This document shows positions 41,590 through 41,787 of a stretch of DNA of 41,787 nucleotides, one piece after another. The number at the start of each line of letters is the position of its first letter. Positions within the stretch are counted from its first letter, which is position 1. Source of the stretch: SG8-30 sp964406445 (GTDB lineage Bacteria > Pseudomonadota > Gammaproteobacteria > Steroidobacterales > Steroidobacteraceae). A program made the position numbers and the translations under genes. The notes beneath the pieces are model-generated. The model was not told where the DNA came from and ran no database searches. It saw nothing but the letters and a program-made list of their open reading frames with translations. The stretch spans positions 1 to 41,787 of the forward strand of contig CAYORU010000032.1 of the NCBI GenBank assembly GCA_964406445.1, given 5' to 3'.

Positions 41590-41787
41590 ATGACAGGCAC
41601 AAGAGACACCGAAGGCAGGCAGGACCCGGTGGCCGCGCTGATCCGCGCGGCCGGCGCGCGCGCCGCGCCGCCGGCCGGGACCTACGAGCGCGTGCTCGCG
41701 GCGGCGGCAGCCGAGTTCGAGGCGCGCGCGCGGGCGAGCCGGCGGCGGCGCACCGGCGCATGGCTCGCGGCCGCCGCGGCCGCGCTG
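41590..41787 (+). CDS. Probable anti-sigma/FecR-like membrane protein, truncated at window end
   Basis: An open frame of 66 codons from ATG 41590 to the window edge without a stop. It begins with a cytoplasmic Ala/Arg-rich region (DPVAALIRAAGARAAPP, then TYERVLAAAAAEF) and reaches what looks like the start of a membrane helix after an arginine cluster (RRRRTGAWLAAAAA). This is the usual N-terminal layout of FecR-type or other transmembrane anti-sigma factors following an ECF gene. The C-terminal part is outside the window, so the assignment is by context. Confidence 0.7.
   Translation, partial: MTGTRDTEGRQDPVAALIRAAGARAAPPAGTYERVLAAAAAEFEARARASRRRRTGAWLAAAAAAL

Overview
A very GC-rich chromosomal segment with long overlapping antisense frames. 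It most likely comes from a gammaproteobacterium near the Xanthomonadales, Steroidobacterales or Nevskiales. The evidence is the gene complement: a complete F1Fo ATP synthase operon with atpI, a membrane-anchored FadE-type acyl-CoA dehydrogenase, PurT, a YtrA-type GntR regulator with its ABC transporter, and an ECF sigma factor with a downstream anti-sigma-like gene. No rRNA, tRNA or CRISPR array was seen. The taxonomic placement is inference.

Left part (1-12356). A small membrane protein and a YbaL-type monovalent cation antiporter read rightward and meet the leftward atpIBEFHAGDC operon at overlapping stop codons. The gaps atpA|atpG, atpG|atpD and atpD|atpC are each about 100 bp, and each holds a hairpin built from tandem 7-bp units. 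A fourth heptamer array lies at the left edge of the window. The operon has a good sigma-70 promoter, followed in the leader by a terminator-like hairpin just before atpI. A rightward M20 peptidase and then parB follow. The ancestral block rsmG-parA-parB-atp is recognisable, but it has been interrupted twice.

Middle (12433-18973). Six leftward genes lie between parB and parA: a small exported protein, a tiny membrane ORF, a MacB-type ATPase, an 816-aa two-module FtsX/MacB permease, an NtrC-type sigma-54 response regulator and an NtrY-like kinase. A near-consensus sigma-54 promoter precedes the first gene, which suggests an autoregulated export module.

19222-28218 and beyond. Next come parA, a 46-bp repeat cluster that runs into the end of rsmG, rsmG, an orphan antitoxin-like domain protein, a YhdH/AcuI oxidoreductase, an MBL hydrolase, a dihaem cytochrome c, a glutathione peroxidase and divergent purT. 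A second leftward module (29923 to 26012) encodes a paralogue of the small exported protein, a YtrA regulator, an ABC ATPase, a permease and a repeat-rich DUF4097-like protein. A GGTG-N16-CACC operator-like palindrome lies over its putative promoter.

Right part (30253-41787), mostly rightward: mdh, a GAF-GGDEF cyclase, fadE with an 18-bp palindrome upstream, a Fur-box-like site with feoA-feoB and a small Cys-rich partner, a DUF3667-like protein, dinB, a leftward secreted protein, and a divergent ECF sigma factor with a truncated anti-sigma-like gene at the window end.

The most interesting candidate system is the pair of unrelated ABC-export operons, each headed by a member of the same small-protein family. 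These proteins carry two TonB-box-like segments. One operon looks sigma-54/two-component controlled and the other YtrA controlled.
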